Source: CAYNYM01 sp049366815
GTDB taxonomy: Bacteria > Desulfobacterota > DSM-4660 > Desulfatiglandales > HGW-15
NCBI GenBank assembly: GCA_049366815.1
Contig: JBMNCO010000218.1
Span: 28,781-92,780 of the forward strand
DNA: 64,000 nt
Direction of reading: 5' to 3'
The notes under the pieces: generated by a model
The model's input: only the letters and a program-made list of their open reading frames with translations
What the model was told of the DNA's origin: nothing
Database searches by the model: none
In this document: positions 33,206-42,481 of the stretch, one piece after another
Numbering within the stretch: position 1 is the stretch's first letter
How the letters are laid out: each line of letters begins with the position of its first letter
Position numbers and translations under genes: made by a program

Positions 33206-33949
33206 ATGGTAGGCGGGATGCTTGATGCGGCAAGGGGTTGTATGAAGGAAGAAATGAGGATGGATCTCATTTCAAACAACCTCGCCAATTCCAATGTGGT
33301 GGGGTTCAAAAAAGACGTGATTTCCTTTCAGGATCTTCTCAGCCGGGGTTCCGGGGCTGAAGGTTCGGTGAGGGGTGGAAAGATGGAAAATTTGGACCCG
33401 GCCCTGATCCAAATCAAGACCGACGTCAGCCAGGGTGATGTCCGCTTCACGGGCGGCACCTTTGATTTTGCCATTTACGGCGAGGGGTACTTCAAGGTGG
33501 ATACCCCGGACGGTGTCCTTTACACCCGGAAGGGAAATTTCACGCTCGATAACAAGGGATACCTGATTACTCAGGAAGGTTGCAGGGTCCTGGGAAATGC
33601 GGGGCCTATCGTGATTTCAGGGACGGACATTCAGGTGGACGGCGAGGGGATCATCATGGCGGATGGTCTCGAGGCGGGCAGGATCGGGGTGGTCCGCTTC
33701 GAGGGCAAGGACGCCCTTGTGAAGGCAGGCCTGGGCTGCTATCGCAATGTCTCGGATGAACCCGAACTTCCCCCATCGCCGGATACCAGGGTTGCCCAGG
33801 GATATGTGGAGCTTTCCAATGTAAATGTCGCCGAGGAGATGGTTGCCATGATCCACTCCATGAGGGCCTTTGAGAGTTATCAAAAGGCCATCCAGATTCT
33901 TGACGACGTCAACAATAAGGCAATCAACGAGGTCAGCCGTTTGAAATAG
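33206..33949 (+). CDS. flgF: Flagellar basal-body rod protein FlgF
   Basis: 247 residues from ATG 33206, five bases after GGAGGGAG. Translation from 33149 is excluded by the promoter at 33145-33159. Axial motifs are clear: the N-terminal DLISNNLANSNVVGFKK and the C-terminal LSNVNVAEEMVAMIHSMRAFESYQ. FlgF is a proximal rod protein. It is the first gene of the rod, ring and hook-junction operon, with flgG 54 bases downstream. Confidence 0.93.
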   Translation: MVGGMLDAARGCMKEEMRMDLISNNLANSNVVGFKKDVISFQDLLSRGSGAEGSVRGGKMENLDPALIQIKTDVSQGDVRFTGGTFDFAIYGEGYFKVDTPDGVLYTRKGNFTLDNKGYLITQEGCRVLGNAGPIVISGTDIQVDGEGIIMADGLEAGRIGVVRFEGKDALVKAGLGCYRNVSDEPELPPSPDTRVAQGYVELSNVNVAEEMVAMIHSMRAFESYQKAIQILDDVNNKAINEVSRLK

Positions 33950-34003
33950 CGGTGCTTGTCCGTGGAAACGAAGTGAAACAGGAAAACAAAGGGAGGAAGG
34001 GAC

Positions 34004-34789
34004 GTGATACGAAGTCTATGGACCGCGGCTTCAGGGATGGCGGCGCAAAAATTGAACATGGATGTTATCGCCAATAATCTGGCCAACGTCAATACAAGCG
34101 GGTTCAAAAAGAGCCGCTCCGATTTTGTGGATCTGCTCTATCAAAATCTCCGTTCACCGGGCGCCGCCACCAGCTCCGGTGGTGAAGTGCCCACCGGCAT
34201 TCAGGTGGGAATGGGGACCAAACCGGTATCCGTGCAAAAGATTTTTTCCCAGGGCGACTATATCCAGACCGATAATCAACTGGATATCGCCGTCGAGGGA
34301 AGAGGTTTCTTCAAGATCCTGAGCAACGGCGAAGAATTCTACATGAGGTCCGGCGCATTCAAGTTGGACAGCGAAGGCTATATTGTCACATCCGAGGGCG
34401 ATCGGCTCCAGCCGGAAATCTCCATCCCCGCCGAGACCTCCAGTATCTCCATTGATCAGGGCGGTAATCTGCAGGCCATTGCCGAGGATGGGAGCACCGT
34501 CCTTGCAAACGGACAGCTCACGCTCTACACCTTTGTAAATCCCGCCGGACTCCTGAGCGGCGGAGGGAACAAATTTCGGCCGACTGAGGCCTCCGGTGAT
34601 CCGACGGAGGGCAACCCGGGTACCGACGGCATGGGAACAGTCGCCCAGGGTTACCTGGAAATGTCCAATGTGGACGTGGTGGAGGAAATGGTCAACATGA
34701 TCGCCGGGCAGAGGGCCTATGAAATCGCTTCAAAGTCCATCAAGACGGCCGACGAGATGCTTGAAATGGCCAACAACATCAAACGATAA
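34004..34789 (+). CDS. flgG: Flagellar distal rod protein FlgG
   Basis: 261 residues, typical. Start is GTG at 34004 after GGGAGGAAGG. N-terminal motif MIRSLWTAASGMAAQ and DVIANNLANVNTSGFKK; C-terminal LEMSNVDVVEEMVNMI followed by the terminal helix. FlgG is the major distal rod subunit. It lies between flgF and flgA in the common order. Confidence 0.96.
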   Translation: MIRSLWTAASGMAAQKLNMDVIANNLANVNTSGFKKSRSDFVDLLYQNLRSPGAATSSGGEVPTGIQVGMGTKPVSVQKIFSQGDYIQTDNQLDIAVEGRGFFKILSNGEEFYMRSGAFKLDSEGYIVTSEGDRLQPEISIPAETSSISIDQGGNLQAIAEDGSTVLANGQLTLYTFVNPAGLLSGGGNKFRPTEASGDPTEGNPGTDGMGTVAQGYLEMSNVDVVEEMVNMIAGQRAYEIASKSIKTADEMLEMANNIKR

Positions 34790-34798
34790 AGGACACCC

Positions 34799-35785
34799 AT
34801 GGACTCTTTCCGATATTCGATTGGATGCATGGTGTTTTGGATCGTTCTTTTCCTGTCCCTGACAGGGACGCCGGCCGCGGCCCAGGCCCTGGAGATCAGG
34901 GTGAAGGAAAGGGTGACGGTGCAGGGCGATGAGGTCTGTCTCGGCGACATCGCCACCTTTTCGCCGGAGGATGATGCCTCCGTGCCCGGCCTTAAAAGGA
35001 CCGCCATCGCTTCGGCCCCGCCTCCGGGGGACGAAATCACATTCAGCAGACACTTTCTGGAGTATAAGATCGGTCCGACGGTCGGCGGCAGGCCCCATGT
35101 CCGCCTGGATATCCCCCCGTCCGTTTCCATCAGGAGAACGGCGCAGATCATCCGTGTGGCGGAACTGGAAGACATTTTCAAAGGGCATGTGCGGCGTCAT
35201 GCCGACTGGCCCAAGGAGAAAATGGTCTTCGAGCGGATAAATACACCCGGAGATATCGCGCTGCCGGAAGGCCGACTCCAATGGAAGGTTTGGAAGCGCG
35301 GCAATTCCGACTATCTGGGCAACGTCTTTCTTACCCTGGTCTTCAGCGTTGATGAACGGCAGATCCGCAGGGTTTCCGTCTCCGGGAAGGTCTGCGTTGA
35401 GAGCGAAGTGGTCAAAGCGGTTCGAAAGATCGGTTCCGGAGAAGAGATCGCACCAGGCGATCTGAACCTGGCCGAGGAGAGGATCGACGGCCGGATCCCG
35501 GGAGATGTCTTCACCCAAGTCGAGGAAGCCGTGGGGAAAAGGGCACTCAGGGTGATTCAACCCGGACAATGGATCACGAAAGAGATGGTCGAGTCCCCCC
35601 CCCTTGTGAAGAAGGGGAAGAGGGTCGTAATCAAGGCGCAGAATCAGTTCATGGAGATCACGACCCGCGGCAAGGTGATGGAAGACGGCCGGAAAGGGGA
35701 CCAGGTGAAGGTGATCAACATCAGCAGCGGCAAGGAAATTTTCGGCACCGTTATGGGGCCCGGACTGGTCCAGGTCTTTTTTTGA
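34799..35785 (+). CDS. flgA: Flagellar P-ring assembly chaperone FlgA
   Basis: 328 residues, longer than the ~220 of enterobacterial FlgA. A signal peptide ends at ~32 (GTPAAAQA). The middle and C-terminus have the SAF/FlgA features: VVKAVRKIGSGEEIAPGDL, RALRVIQPGQWITKEM and VIKAQNQFMEITTRGKVM, then DQVKVINISSGKEIFG. FlgA is the periplasmic chaperone for FlgI. The extra N-terminal part fits the two-domain forms known in Desulfobacterota. It is followed by flgH and flgI. Confidence 0.9.
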   Translation: MDSFRYSIGCMVFWIVLFLSLTGTPAAAQALEIRVKERVTVQGDEVCLGDIATFSPEDDASVPGLKRTAIASAPPPGDEITFSRHFLEYKIGPTVGGRPHVRLDIPPSVSIRRTAQIIRVAELEDIFKGHVRRHADWPKEKMVFERINTPGDIALPEGRLQWKVWKRGNSDYLGNVFLTLVFSVDERQIRRVSVSGKVCVESEVVKAVRKIGSGEEIAPGDLNLAEERIDGRIPGDVFTQVEEAVGKRALRVIQPGQWITKEMVESPPLVKKGKRVVIKAQNQFMEITTRGKVMEDGRKGDQVKVINISSGKEIFGTVMGPGLVQVFF

Positions 35786-35854
35786 GGAAAAGAGCGATCT
35801 TAGACAAGGCCGTTTGCTGCATCCGCAGGAGACAGAGGGCCGGGAGCAACAGAT

Positions 35855-36586
35855 ATGGTGAACAATTTGAGATGGCTGGTCATTTTGGGGGGAGTATTTT
35901 TTCTTTCGGCCTGTGCGGGTCTGAAAAACGGACCCGGCTCCGGCCAGGCCCCACCGGTGCAGCCGGCGGTGAGTCTCACGCAGGATACCCCCGACAGAGA
36001 CCTTCTTGAAAGGCCCCACAACACATTCGGGGGACTGTGGACGGATGTGGGGCATCGCGGGCTCCTGAATGATCTTCGTGCGAAACAGGTGGGTGATCTC
36101 GTAACCGTCAACATCGTGGAGACGTCGAGTGCAAGCAAGAAGGCCACGACCCGGACAGGAAGGGAGTCCTCAATCAACGCAGGGATCAGCAACCTGATGG
36201 GCTATGAAGAAAAACTGGGCAAGATCGGAGGGCCGCTTTTTGACAAGGAAACCATGCTCAAGGCCTCCATGACCAACGATTTCAGCGGCTCGGGGGAGAC
36301 CTCACGCAATGAAACCATGACGGCCTCCATTACCGCAACGGTTGTCGAGGTTGTCCCCAACGGAAATCTCATGATAAGGGGCACCCGGGAGGTCGGGGTC
36401 AATAATGAAAATCAATTGATCACCCTGACCGGCATCATCAGGCCCTCGGATATTTCCCCGGACAACACGATCCTCTCCAGCTATATCGCAGACGCCAGAA
36501 TCACCTATTCCGGTCGGGGTGCGGTCAGTGACAAGCAGAGACCCGGATGGTTGCTTCGGGTCGTTGATTTTGTGTGGCCCTTCTGA
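35855..36586 (+). CDS. flgH: Flagellar L-ring lipoprotein FlgH
   Basis: 243 residues. The signal peptide ends in lipobox LSAC, with the lipidated Cys at residue 20. FlgH family motifs are seen: LWTDVGHRGLLNDLRAKQVGDLVTV, TASITATVVEVVPNGNL and IRGTREVGVNNENQ, ending IADARITYSGRGAVSD. FlgH forms the outer-membrane L ring, so the organism has a Gram-negative envelope. It is followed at 15 bases by flgI. Confidence 0.95.
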   Translation: MVNNLRWLVILGGVFFLSACAGLKNGPGSGQAPPVQPAVSLTQDTPDRDLLERPHNTFGGLWTDVGHRGLLNDLRAKQVGDLVTVNIVETSSASKKATTRTGRESSINAGISNLMGYEEKLGKIGGPLFDKETMLKASMTNDFSGSGETSRNETMTASITATVVEVVPNGNLMIRGTREVGVNNENQLITLTGIIRPSDISPDNTILSSYIADARITYSGRGAVSDKQRPGWLLRVVDFVWPF

Positions 36587-36600
36587 AGGGGAAGAGAGAT

Positions 36601-37716
36601 ATGATATCGTTTCGTCGGCTTTGGATATTTTTGGCCCTTCTTTCGATTGGTCTCCTCGTGCCCTTTCATGTCGCATCCGCTGCCAGGCTCAAGGACATTG
36701 CGTCCCTCCAGGGGGTCAGAAACAACCAGTTGGTGGGCTATGGTCTGGTGGTGGGTCTGAACGGCACCGGGGACGGCACCGGGACGAAATTCACGGTGCA
36801 GTCCCTGGCCAACATGATGGAACGGCTCGGGATCCACGTTTCAGCGGATCAGGTCAAGGTCAACAATGTCGCGGCCGTCATCGTGACGGCCGATCTGCCG
36901 CCCTTTGCCAGGACCGGAAGTACCCTGGATGTGCTCATATCGTCGATCGGGGACGCCAAGAGCCTTCAAGGCGGCACCCTTCTTCTGACACCCCTCAAAG
37001 GGGTCGACAGCCGGGTTTACGGTCTGGCCCAGGGCCCCCTGATCGTCGGCGGTTTTGCGAGTGCCGGGGCATCCGGGGGAGGGGTTCAAAAAAATCATCC
37101 CACTGTCGCCCGGATCCCGGCCGGGGCGACCATAGAAAGGGAAATTCCATTTGAATTCAATGAAATGGATGGGTTGATCTTCGCCCTCCATGAACCTGAT
37201 TTCACGACCGCCTCCCGCATATCAAAGGAGATCAACAAGGCACTGGAGGGGATCTGGGCCTTCCCGGCGGACCCGGGTACGGTCAAGATCAACATTCCGC
37301 AAAGCCACAGGGGGAACCTGGTGGGGTTGGTCGCCTCGCTGGAACAGCTGGATATCAGGCCCGATTCGCGAGCCAGAATCGTCCTGGATGAGAGGACCGG
37401 CACGGTGGTCATGGGTGAAGATGTCAGGATTTCTTCCGTGGCCATTGCCCACGGCAACCTCAGCGTCCATATCAGGGAAGAGAAACAGGTGAGCCAGCCC
37501 GCACCTTTCTCGGAGGGGCGGACCGTGGTTTCCGACAGCAGTGCGGTCAATGTGTCGGAAGAGAACAATAAGCTCATCCTGATGCCCAGTGGCGCCAGCC
37601 TCGGCGATCTCGTAAAGGCCCTCAACGCCATCGGTGTGTCCCCGAGGGATTTGATTGCCGTCTTTCAGGCCATTAAGGCAAGCGGCGCCCTCCAGGCCGA
37701 ACTGGAAATCATCTAG
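36601..37716 (+). CDS. flgI: Flagellar P-ring protein FlgI
   Basis: 371 residues from ATG 36601 with GAAGGGGAAGAGAG upstream; the frame is open from 36574 inside flgH but the family start is here. A signal peptide ends at ~28 (HVASAARL). Signature sequences follow: LKDIASLQGVRNNQLVGYGL, VVGLNGTGDGT, and NVAAVIVTADLPPFARTG, with TLLLTPLKGVDS and the C-terminal DLVKALNAIGVSPRDLIAVF. FlgI forms the P ring in the peptidoglycan layer. Confidence 0.95.
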   Translation: MISFRRLWIFLALLSIGLLVPFHVASAARLKDIASLQGVRNNQLVGYGLVVGLNGTGDGTGTKFTVQSLANMMERLGIHVSADQVKVNNVAAVIVTADLPPFARTGSTLDVLISSIGDAKSLQGGTLLLTPLKGVDSRVYGLAQGPLIVGGFASAGASGGGVQKNHPTVARIPAGATIEREIPFEFNEMDGLIFALHEPDFTTASRISKEINKALEGIWAFPADPGTVKINIPQSHRGNLVGLVASLEQLDIRPDSRARIVLDERTGTVVMGEDVRISSVAIAHGNLSVHIREEKQVSQPAPFSEGRTVVSDSSAVNVSEENNKLILMPSGASLGDLVKALNAIGVSPRDLIAVFQAIKASGALQAELEII

Positions 37717-37799
37717 GCCTCTGGATCCGTCAAAGGGATCAAGAGGGCGTCATGCCGCGATTCATCTGAAAAAACCCGAGGGTAGGACAAAGGAACGAG

Positions 37800-38561
37800 A
37801 TGTCCATAAAGGAAATCAAACTCAACGAGATCCTTGCCGGCCGGGAGAGAAGACCGCAGGGGCAACGGGACGACTCTCTCATGAAGGCCTGCAAGGATTT
37901 TGAGGCCGTCTATACCTATCAACTCCTCAAGAGCATGAGGGCCACGATCGAAAAATGCGACCTGTTTCATGGCGGCGGGGGAGAAGAGATTTATGAGTCC
38001 CTCCTGGACCAGGAACTCTCGAAATCCATGGCCGACGGCGGTTACAATGGTCTCGCTTCGATGCTCTACCGCCAGCTCAAAGGCAGAGAGGGGATCGCGG
38101 GTCAAGAAGGGCATGACAAGGTCATGAGAGAAAGCGTTTCCGAAAAGAAGGTCGCCCTGTGGCCCGTTGAGGCCAGGGTATCCTCAGAGTTCGGTTGGCG
38201 CATTGATCCTATCACGGGTGAAAACCGCTTTCACCAAGGTCTTGATCTGGCTGCAGGGGAAGGAACCCCGATTCGGGCACCCATGGGTGGAAGGGTCATC
38301 ATGAACGGCTTTCAGGAAGGTTACGGCAATGTGGTTGTCCTGGATCACGGGCAGGGGATCACCACACTCTATGGACACAACAGGGAGAACCTGGTCAGGG
38401 AAGGGGAATGGGTTGAGAAGGGAACAATCCTTGCCGCGGTGGGTTCGAGCGGAAGGAGTACGGGCCCCCATCTGCATTTTGAGGTCAGACGACACGGCAG
38501 GCATCTGGACCCGCTCGATTTTTTTGCAGAAAGGGCCGACAGCGCAGGGGCGGGGGTTTAG
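37800..38561 (+). CDS. flgJ: FlgJ rod-binding domain fused to M23 peptidase
   Basis: 253 residues. Residues ~20-105 hold the FlgJ N-terminal rod-binding domain (LMKACKDFEAVYTYQLLKSM, then YESLLDQELSKSMA). Residues ~115-250 are a LytM/M23 metallopeptidase: H145 and D149 in HQGLD and H224/H226 in HLHFE are the expected zinc ligands and general base. Classical FlgJ carries a glucosaminidase at this place; here an endopeptidase replaces it. The enzyme should open cell-wall cross-links for the growing rod. There is no other flgJ copy in the window. Confidence 0.88.
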   Translation: MSIKEIKLNEILAGRERRPQGQRDDSLMKACKDFEAVYTYQLLKSMRATIEKCDLFHGGGGEEIYESLLDQELSKSMADGGYNGLASMLYRQLKGREGIAGQEGHDKVMRESVSEKKVALWPVEARVSSEFGWRIDPITGENRFHQGLDLAAGEGTPIRAPMGGRVIMNGFQEGYGNVVVLDHGQGITTLYGHNRENLVREGEWVEKGTILAAVGSSGRSTGPHLHFEVRRHGRHLDPLDFFAERADSAGAGV

Positions 38562-38604
38562 TTTTTGATTGCAGCGACCGATATAACCTCAGGGACAGGA
38601 AGAG

Positions 38605-39066
38605 ATGATCATGACGACATCATTTGACGACATAAGGGAGGCTTATCAGAAGGAAGTGGCCCTGCATCAGGACCTCTTGGAATGCCTGTGCCGGGAAAGG
38701 GATCACCTGGTGGACCTCAACCTGGACAACCTCTGGTCTCTCATGGAAGAGAAGACACGGATATTGAAATCTATTGAGGAAACGCGGGAAACCATCAAGG
38801 CATACCGGGATGAGCAGAAGCGGATGCAGGAATCTTCCATTGAGATTCGTCGCCTTGTGACCTCTTTTTCAGGAAAGATTGATCGACTGAAGGGTGAGAT
38901 CAGGGCCAGGGTCAGGGAAAACGTTTCATTCATCCAGGACACACTTGGTTTTTTGGATGAAATGATTTCGATCTTTATGACGGGCGCTCAACCCGCACCC
39001 GTTTACAACCCTGTCAGAAAGGGCAGGCATGAATCCGCCAACCTGATCTACCACAGGGAGGTCTGA
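38605..39066 (+). CDS. flgN: FlgN family export chaperone
   Basis: 153 residues, all helical and highly charged. The pattern (EVALHQDLLECLCRERDHLV, then LEEKTRILKSIEETRETI-type heptads) fits FlgN, the chaperone for the hook-junction proteins FlgK and FlgL. It precedes flgK by two bases, the usual position. Its start ATG follows CAGGAAGAGATG. Identification rests on pattern and context, since FlgN sequences diverge. Confidence 0.8.
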   Translation: MIMTTSFDDIREAYQKEVALHQDLLECLCRERDHLVDLNLDNLWSLMEEKTRILKSIEETRETIKAYRDEQKRMQESSIEIRRLVTSFSGKIDRLKGEIRARVRENVSFIQDTLGFLDEMISIFMTGAQPAPVYNPVRKGRHESANLIYHREV

Positions 39067-39068
39067 TC

Positions 39069-40838
39069 ATGGGTGGAATAAGCCTCGTCCTGAATGCGGC
39101 AAAAGACGCGCTGATCACCAGTCAGTATGCCATCGATGTCGTCAGCCACAATGTGGCCAACGTGAATACTCCGGGCTACTCGAGACAATCCCCCATTATC
39201 TCGGCCAAGTATCCGGCCGCCTATGCCGGCCTGGTCATGGGCAGGGGTGTCGAGATGACGGAGATCGTCAGAAACACGGACAGCTTTATAGAGACGAGGC
39301 TCCTGGAGAGAAATGCGGATCTTGCCTCCATAAGCGAGAAAGAGGTCTATTTCAGCGCACTGGAGGGGATCTTTAACGAGAGCTCAGACCTCAGTCTCAG
39401 CGCCCAGTTTGCAGACTTCTGGAATGCCTGGCATGATTTGTCCAATAATCCCTCGGGAAGCGCTGAAAGAAACGCCCTCTATGAAATGGGATCCCTGTTG
39501 ACCCAGTCATTCCGAAACCTTTCAGGAGACCTGGACCAGTTCAGGCGGGAAATCAACCTGGCCCTCGAAGCGGGCGTCGAAAAGGTGAACCAGATCACCA
39601 CGGAGATCGCTTCCCTGAACGAAGAAATCGTGGCCCAGGAAGTGGCGGGCAACGCCAATGATCTGCGTGATAAGCGAAACGCCTTGCTCAGCGAGTTGTC
39701 TCAATACCTGGATATCAAATCCTTTGAATACGACAACGGTACGATAACGGTCATGACCAGCAGCGGATACAGTCTGGTGGACAAGGCGGCCTCCTACAGC
39801 CTCAGTATGGACGCCGGACACATCATGTGGGAAGGCTCGGGCGGGATGCTGGTGAACATGACCGACAGGATCTCCGGCGGTAAGCTGTGCGGCTGGCTCG
39901 ACATGCGTGACGAAGTCATTCCGACATGTGAAGCGGATCTCAGCGAGCTGGCCAAGGCCACGATTTTCGAAGTGAACAGAATCCACAGCCAGGGGGTCGG
40001 GTCCGGGCTCTTTGAGGTGGGCCAAAGCCTCAGCGGGACCTATCAAACCGACACAATCCTCTCCGATCTGCCTTTCGGCGATAGGGTTGACTACACGGGG
40101 GGATTCACTCTCTGGATCAGGGATGCCGGTGGAGATCTCCAACAGGTGAACGTGGATCTGGCCTATGTCAGCGGGGGGGGCGGCCCGGTCACCGGTGGTT
40201 CAACTCTTGCGGAACTCGCGGCCGGCATCAACAACCAGATAACGGAGGCGGGGCTGGGAGGGGTCAGTGCCTCGGTCTCAAACAATGCCCTTGTGATATC
40301 GGGAACAGCGAACGCCTTTGCCTTCTCCGATGATTCGAGCGGCATCCTGAGCGCCCTGGGGCTGAACACCTTCTTTGACGGCCGGGACGCCCTGACGATG
40401 AGAATGAATGCACTGCTTGACGGCAACCGGGAATACATGGCGGGAGGCAGGATCGATTCCACAACCGGGTCTTTCGCTGTGGGGGACAACACCAATGCCC
40501 TGGCCATGGCAGAACTGCAGTATGAAAGCGTGACGGTCGAGCGATGGACCTATGAAAGGGGAAATCCCCCGACCTCCCGGACTGTGAACGACACCCTTGA
40601 AAACTATCTCCATTCTTTTGTCGGTTCAATCGGCACCGAGAGTCAGAGTGTTACACGTGCAAAGGAATACAATCAGGCGATCCTCAATCAACTGAACGCG
40701 GTCAGGGACAGTGTTTCAGCCGTTTCCCTGGATGAAGAGATGGTGGCACTGATCAAATATCAGCAGGGTTATGCGGCCGCCGCAAAGCTGATATCCGTCG
40801 CGGATGAGATGTTCAAGGCCGTGCTGGAGACCAGGTAG
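39069..40838 (+). CDS. flgK: Flagellar hook-associated protein 1 FlgK
   Basis: 589 residues. The N-terminal axial motif is VVSHNVANVNTPGYSRQ (~22-38), and the C-terminus has VSLDEEMVALIKYQQGYAAA followed by the terminal helix. The middle shows coiled coil and beta-rich domains. FlgK is the first hook-filament junction protein. It is followed 12 bases later by flgL. Confidence 0.96.
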   Translation: MGGISLVLNAAKDALITSQYAIDVVSHNVANVNTPGYSRQSPIISAKYPAAYAGLVMGRGVEMTEIVRNTDSFIETRLLERNADLASISEKEVYFSALEGIFNESSDLSLSAQFADFWNAWHDLSNNPSGSAERNALYEMGSLLTQSFRNLSGDLDQFRREINLALEAGVEKVNQITTEIASLNEEIVAQEVAGNANDLRDKRNALLSELSQYLDIKSFEYDNGTITVMTSSGYSLVDKAASYSLSMDAGHIMWEGSGGMLVNMTDRISGGKLCGWLDMRDEVIPTCEADLSELAKATIFEVNRIHSQGVGSGLFEVGQSLSGTYQTDTILSDLPFGDRVDYTGGFTLWIRDAGGDLQQVNVDLAYVSGGGGPVTGGSTLAELAAGINNQITEAGLGGVSASVSNNALVISGTANAFAFSDDSSGILSALGLNTFFDGRDALTMRMNALLDGNREYMAGGRIDSTTGSFAVGDNTNALAMAELQYESVTVERWTYERGNPPTSRTVNDTLENYLHSFVGSIGTESQSVTRAKEYNQAILNQLNAVRDSVSAVSLDEEMVALIKYQQGYAAAAKLISVADEMFKAVLETR

Positions 40839-40850
40839 AGGAACAGGGCG

Positions 40851-41732
40851 ATGAGAATTGCGCAAAAGACGCTTTTTGACAACATGACCAGGGATCTTTC
40901 AAGGACCGCAACGGAGATGTTTCGCGCCAACCAAACGGTCAGTTCCGGAAAGAGGATAGAAAGGCTTTCGGATGACCCCGTCGGGCTGGTCAGTGTGCTG
41001 GATCTCAATTCATCTCTGGCCAATATCAACCAGTTGGAGAGAAACATCAACACGGGAAGATCCTGGCTCAATATGACGGAGGCCTCACTGAGCCAGGCAG
41101 AGGACCTCGTTTCTCAGACAAAGGCCCTTTGCGTGGACATGGCGAGTGCGACAAGAGGGGCGGATGAGAGAGCGAACGCCTCAACCCTTGTCGAAGGATA
41201 TCTGCAGCAGATCGTGTCTCTGGCCAACGCGCAGATCAGCGGAAGGTACATTTTCAGCGGGACATGCACAGACATCTCTCCCTTTGTCTACGATGATTCA
41301 GAGCCTCCGGGTGTGTCTTACCGGGGAAACGAAAGCCCCTTTTCCGTGAAGATCGGCAGGAACCTCGAAGTCACAGTGGGACAGGACGGTGAAGCGATCT
41401 TCGGGGACATCTTTGGGTCCTTTCTTGATCTCAAGACCGCTCTGCAGGAAAATGACCTCGGTGGTATCCAGGGGGCCATGGACAAACTGGATGGCCATCT
41501 TGATACATTGGGTGCGACCATCTCCAATATCGGCGCCAAGACCATTCAACTGGACGCAAGAGAGACGATCATTCAAGAGCTCAATCTCACGTACACCGAA
41601 AGAAAATCCAAACTGGAAGATGTGGACCTTGCGGAGGCCATCCTGAAACTCAAGAGCAGGGAACTGGCCTATCAGGCGGCGCTTTCCTCATCCAGCAAGG
41701 TAATGAGCATGAGTCTGCTGGATTATTTGTAG
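40851..41732 (+). CDS. flgL: Flagellar hook-associated protein 3 FlgL
   Basis: 293 residues, the FlgL size. N-terminal flagellin-type helix (MTRDLSRTATEMFRANQTVS, then GKRIERLSDDPVG) and C-terminal helix ESKLEDVD-like with ELAYQAALSSSSKVMSMSLL. IFSGTCTD in the centre is typical of FlgL. It forms the second junction ring under the filament. A strong hairpin follows the stop, then csrA. Confidence 0.95.
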   Translation: MRIAQKTLFDNMTRDLSRTATEMFRANQTVSSGKRIERLSDDPVGLVSVLDLNSSLANINQLERNINTGRSWLNMTEASLSQAEDLVSQTKALCVDMASATRGADERANASTLVEGYLQQIVSLANAQISGRYIFSGTCTDISPFVYDDSEPPGVSYRGNESPFSVKIGRNLEVTVGQDGEAIFGDIFGSFLDLKTALQENDLGGIQGAMDKLDGHLDTLGATISNIGAKTIQLDARETIIQELNLTYTERKSKLEDVDLAEAILKLKSRELAYQAALSSSSKVMSMSLLDYL

Positions 41733-41741
41733 CGTCAGGCC

Positions 41742-41760
41742 CTCCCCCCGCAGGGGGGAG
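41742..41760 (+). terminator. Hairpin between flgL and csrA
   Basis: CTCCCCCC and GGGGGGAG pair perfectly across a GCA loop, followed by ATTTCT. The T-run is poor, so it may only weaken transcription into csrA or stabilise the flgL mRNA. Confidence 0.5.
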
Positions 41761-41799
41761 ATTTCTCTGAACACCATCTGGAAACCATGGAGGGTACCA

Positions 41800-42036
41800 G
41801 TGCTCGTATTGACCAGGAAGGTAAATGAGAGTATCACCATTGGAAACAACATCAGGGTGACGGTTCTTGAGATCAAGGGAAACCAGGTGAAACTGGGGAT
41901 CAAGGCCCCGAAGCATACCCCTGTAAACAGAACCGAGATCTATGAGATCATCATACAAGAGAATATCAAGGCCTCCCATGCTCCCCATGAGATCGGGGAA
42001 TTGCAGACGGCGCTGACCAAAACCCAAAAAGATTAA
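41800..42036 (+). CDS. csrA: Carbon storage regulator CsrA
   Basis: 78 residues starting with GTG (GTGCTCGTATTGACC), with GGAGGG eight bases upstream. The sequence LVLTRKVNESITIGNN and KLGIKAPKHTPVNRTEIYE is canonical. CsrA binds GGA motifs in mRNA leaders, usually near flagellin genes. Paired with fliW it forms the flagellin homeostasis switch. Its own ribosome site contains GGA, so autocontrol is possible. Confidence 0.97.
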   Translation: MLVLTRKVNESITIGNNIRVTVLEIKGNQVKLGIKAPKHTPVNRTEIYEIIIQENIKASHAPHEIGELQTALTKTQKD

Positions 42037-42052
42037 GAGACAGAGGGCCACG

Positions 42053-42481
42053 TTGAACATAGAGACGACGCGATTTGGAAGGATCGAAATAGACGAGACC
42101 AGGGTCATTGATTTTCCCGAGGGCCTGCTGGGGTTTCCGGAGCAAAAACGCTATGTCCTTCTTGAACATAGGCCCGATTCCCCCTTTTGTTGGCTGCAAT
42201 CGGTGGATCAACCGGAACTGGCCTTTGTGCTCACCAATCCCTTCCTGGTGGACAGGAATTATCTCAAGGATCTGTCGCCCGGTGAAGCGGCGCTCTTAGG
42301 CGGGAAAAAAGGGGACCTTGTCACGGTGTTTGCGCTGGTCACCATTCCACCCGGGCAGGTGGAGAAGATGACGGTCAATCTTATCGGTCCGTTGATCATC
42401 GAGGCGGACACCAGAACGGGCAGGCAGGTCGTTCTGCCCAATTCGGGTTACAGCCACAACCAGCCCTTTCCGATGAACTGA
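42053..42481 (+). CDS. fliW: Flagellar assembly factor FliW
   Basis: 142 residues from TTG 42053. The FliW signature is seen: TTRFGRIEIDETRVIDFPEG, LLGFPEQKRYVLL, and QSVDQPELAFVLTNPFLV, then LFALVTIPP-like and NLIGPLIIEADTRTGRQVVL. FliW binds either flagellin or CsrA and relieves CsrA repression when flagellin is short. It follows csrA by 16 bases. Confidence 0.95.
   Translation: MNIETTRFGRIEIDETRVIDFPEGLLGFPEQKRYVLLEHRPDSPFCWLQSVDQPELAFVLTNPFLVDRNYLKDLSPGEAALLGGKKGDLVTVFALVTIPPGQVEKMTVNLIGPLIIEADTRTGRQVVLPNSGYSHNQPFPMN

Noticed and set aside
34730..36055. 441-codon minus-strand frame
   Set aside because: Antisense shadow of flgA and flgH, which are recognised on the plus strand.
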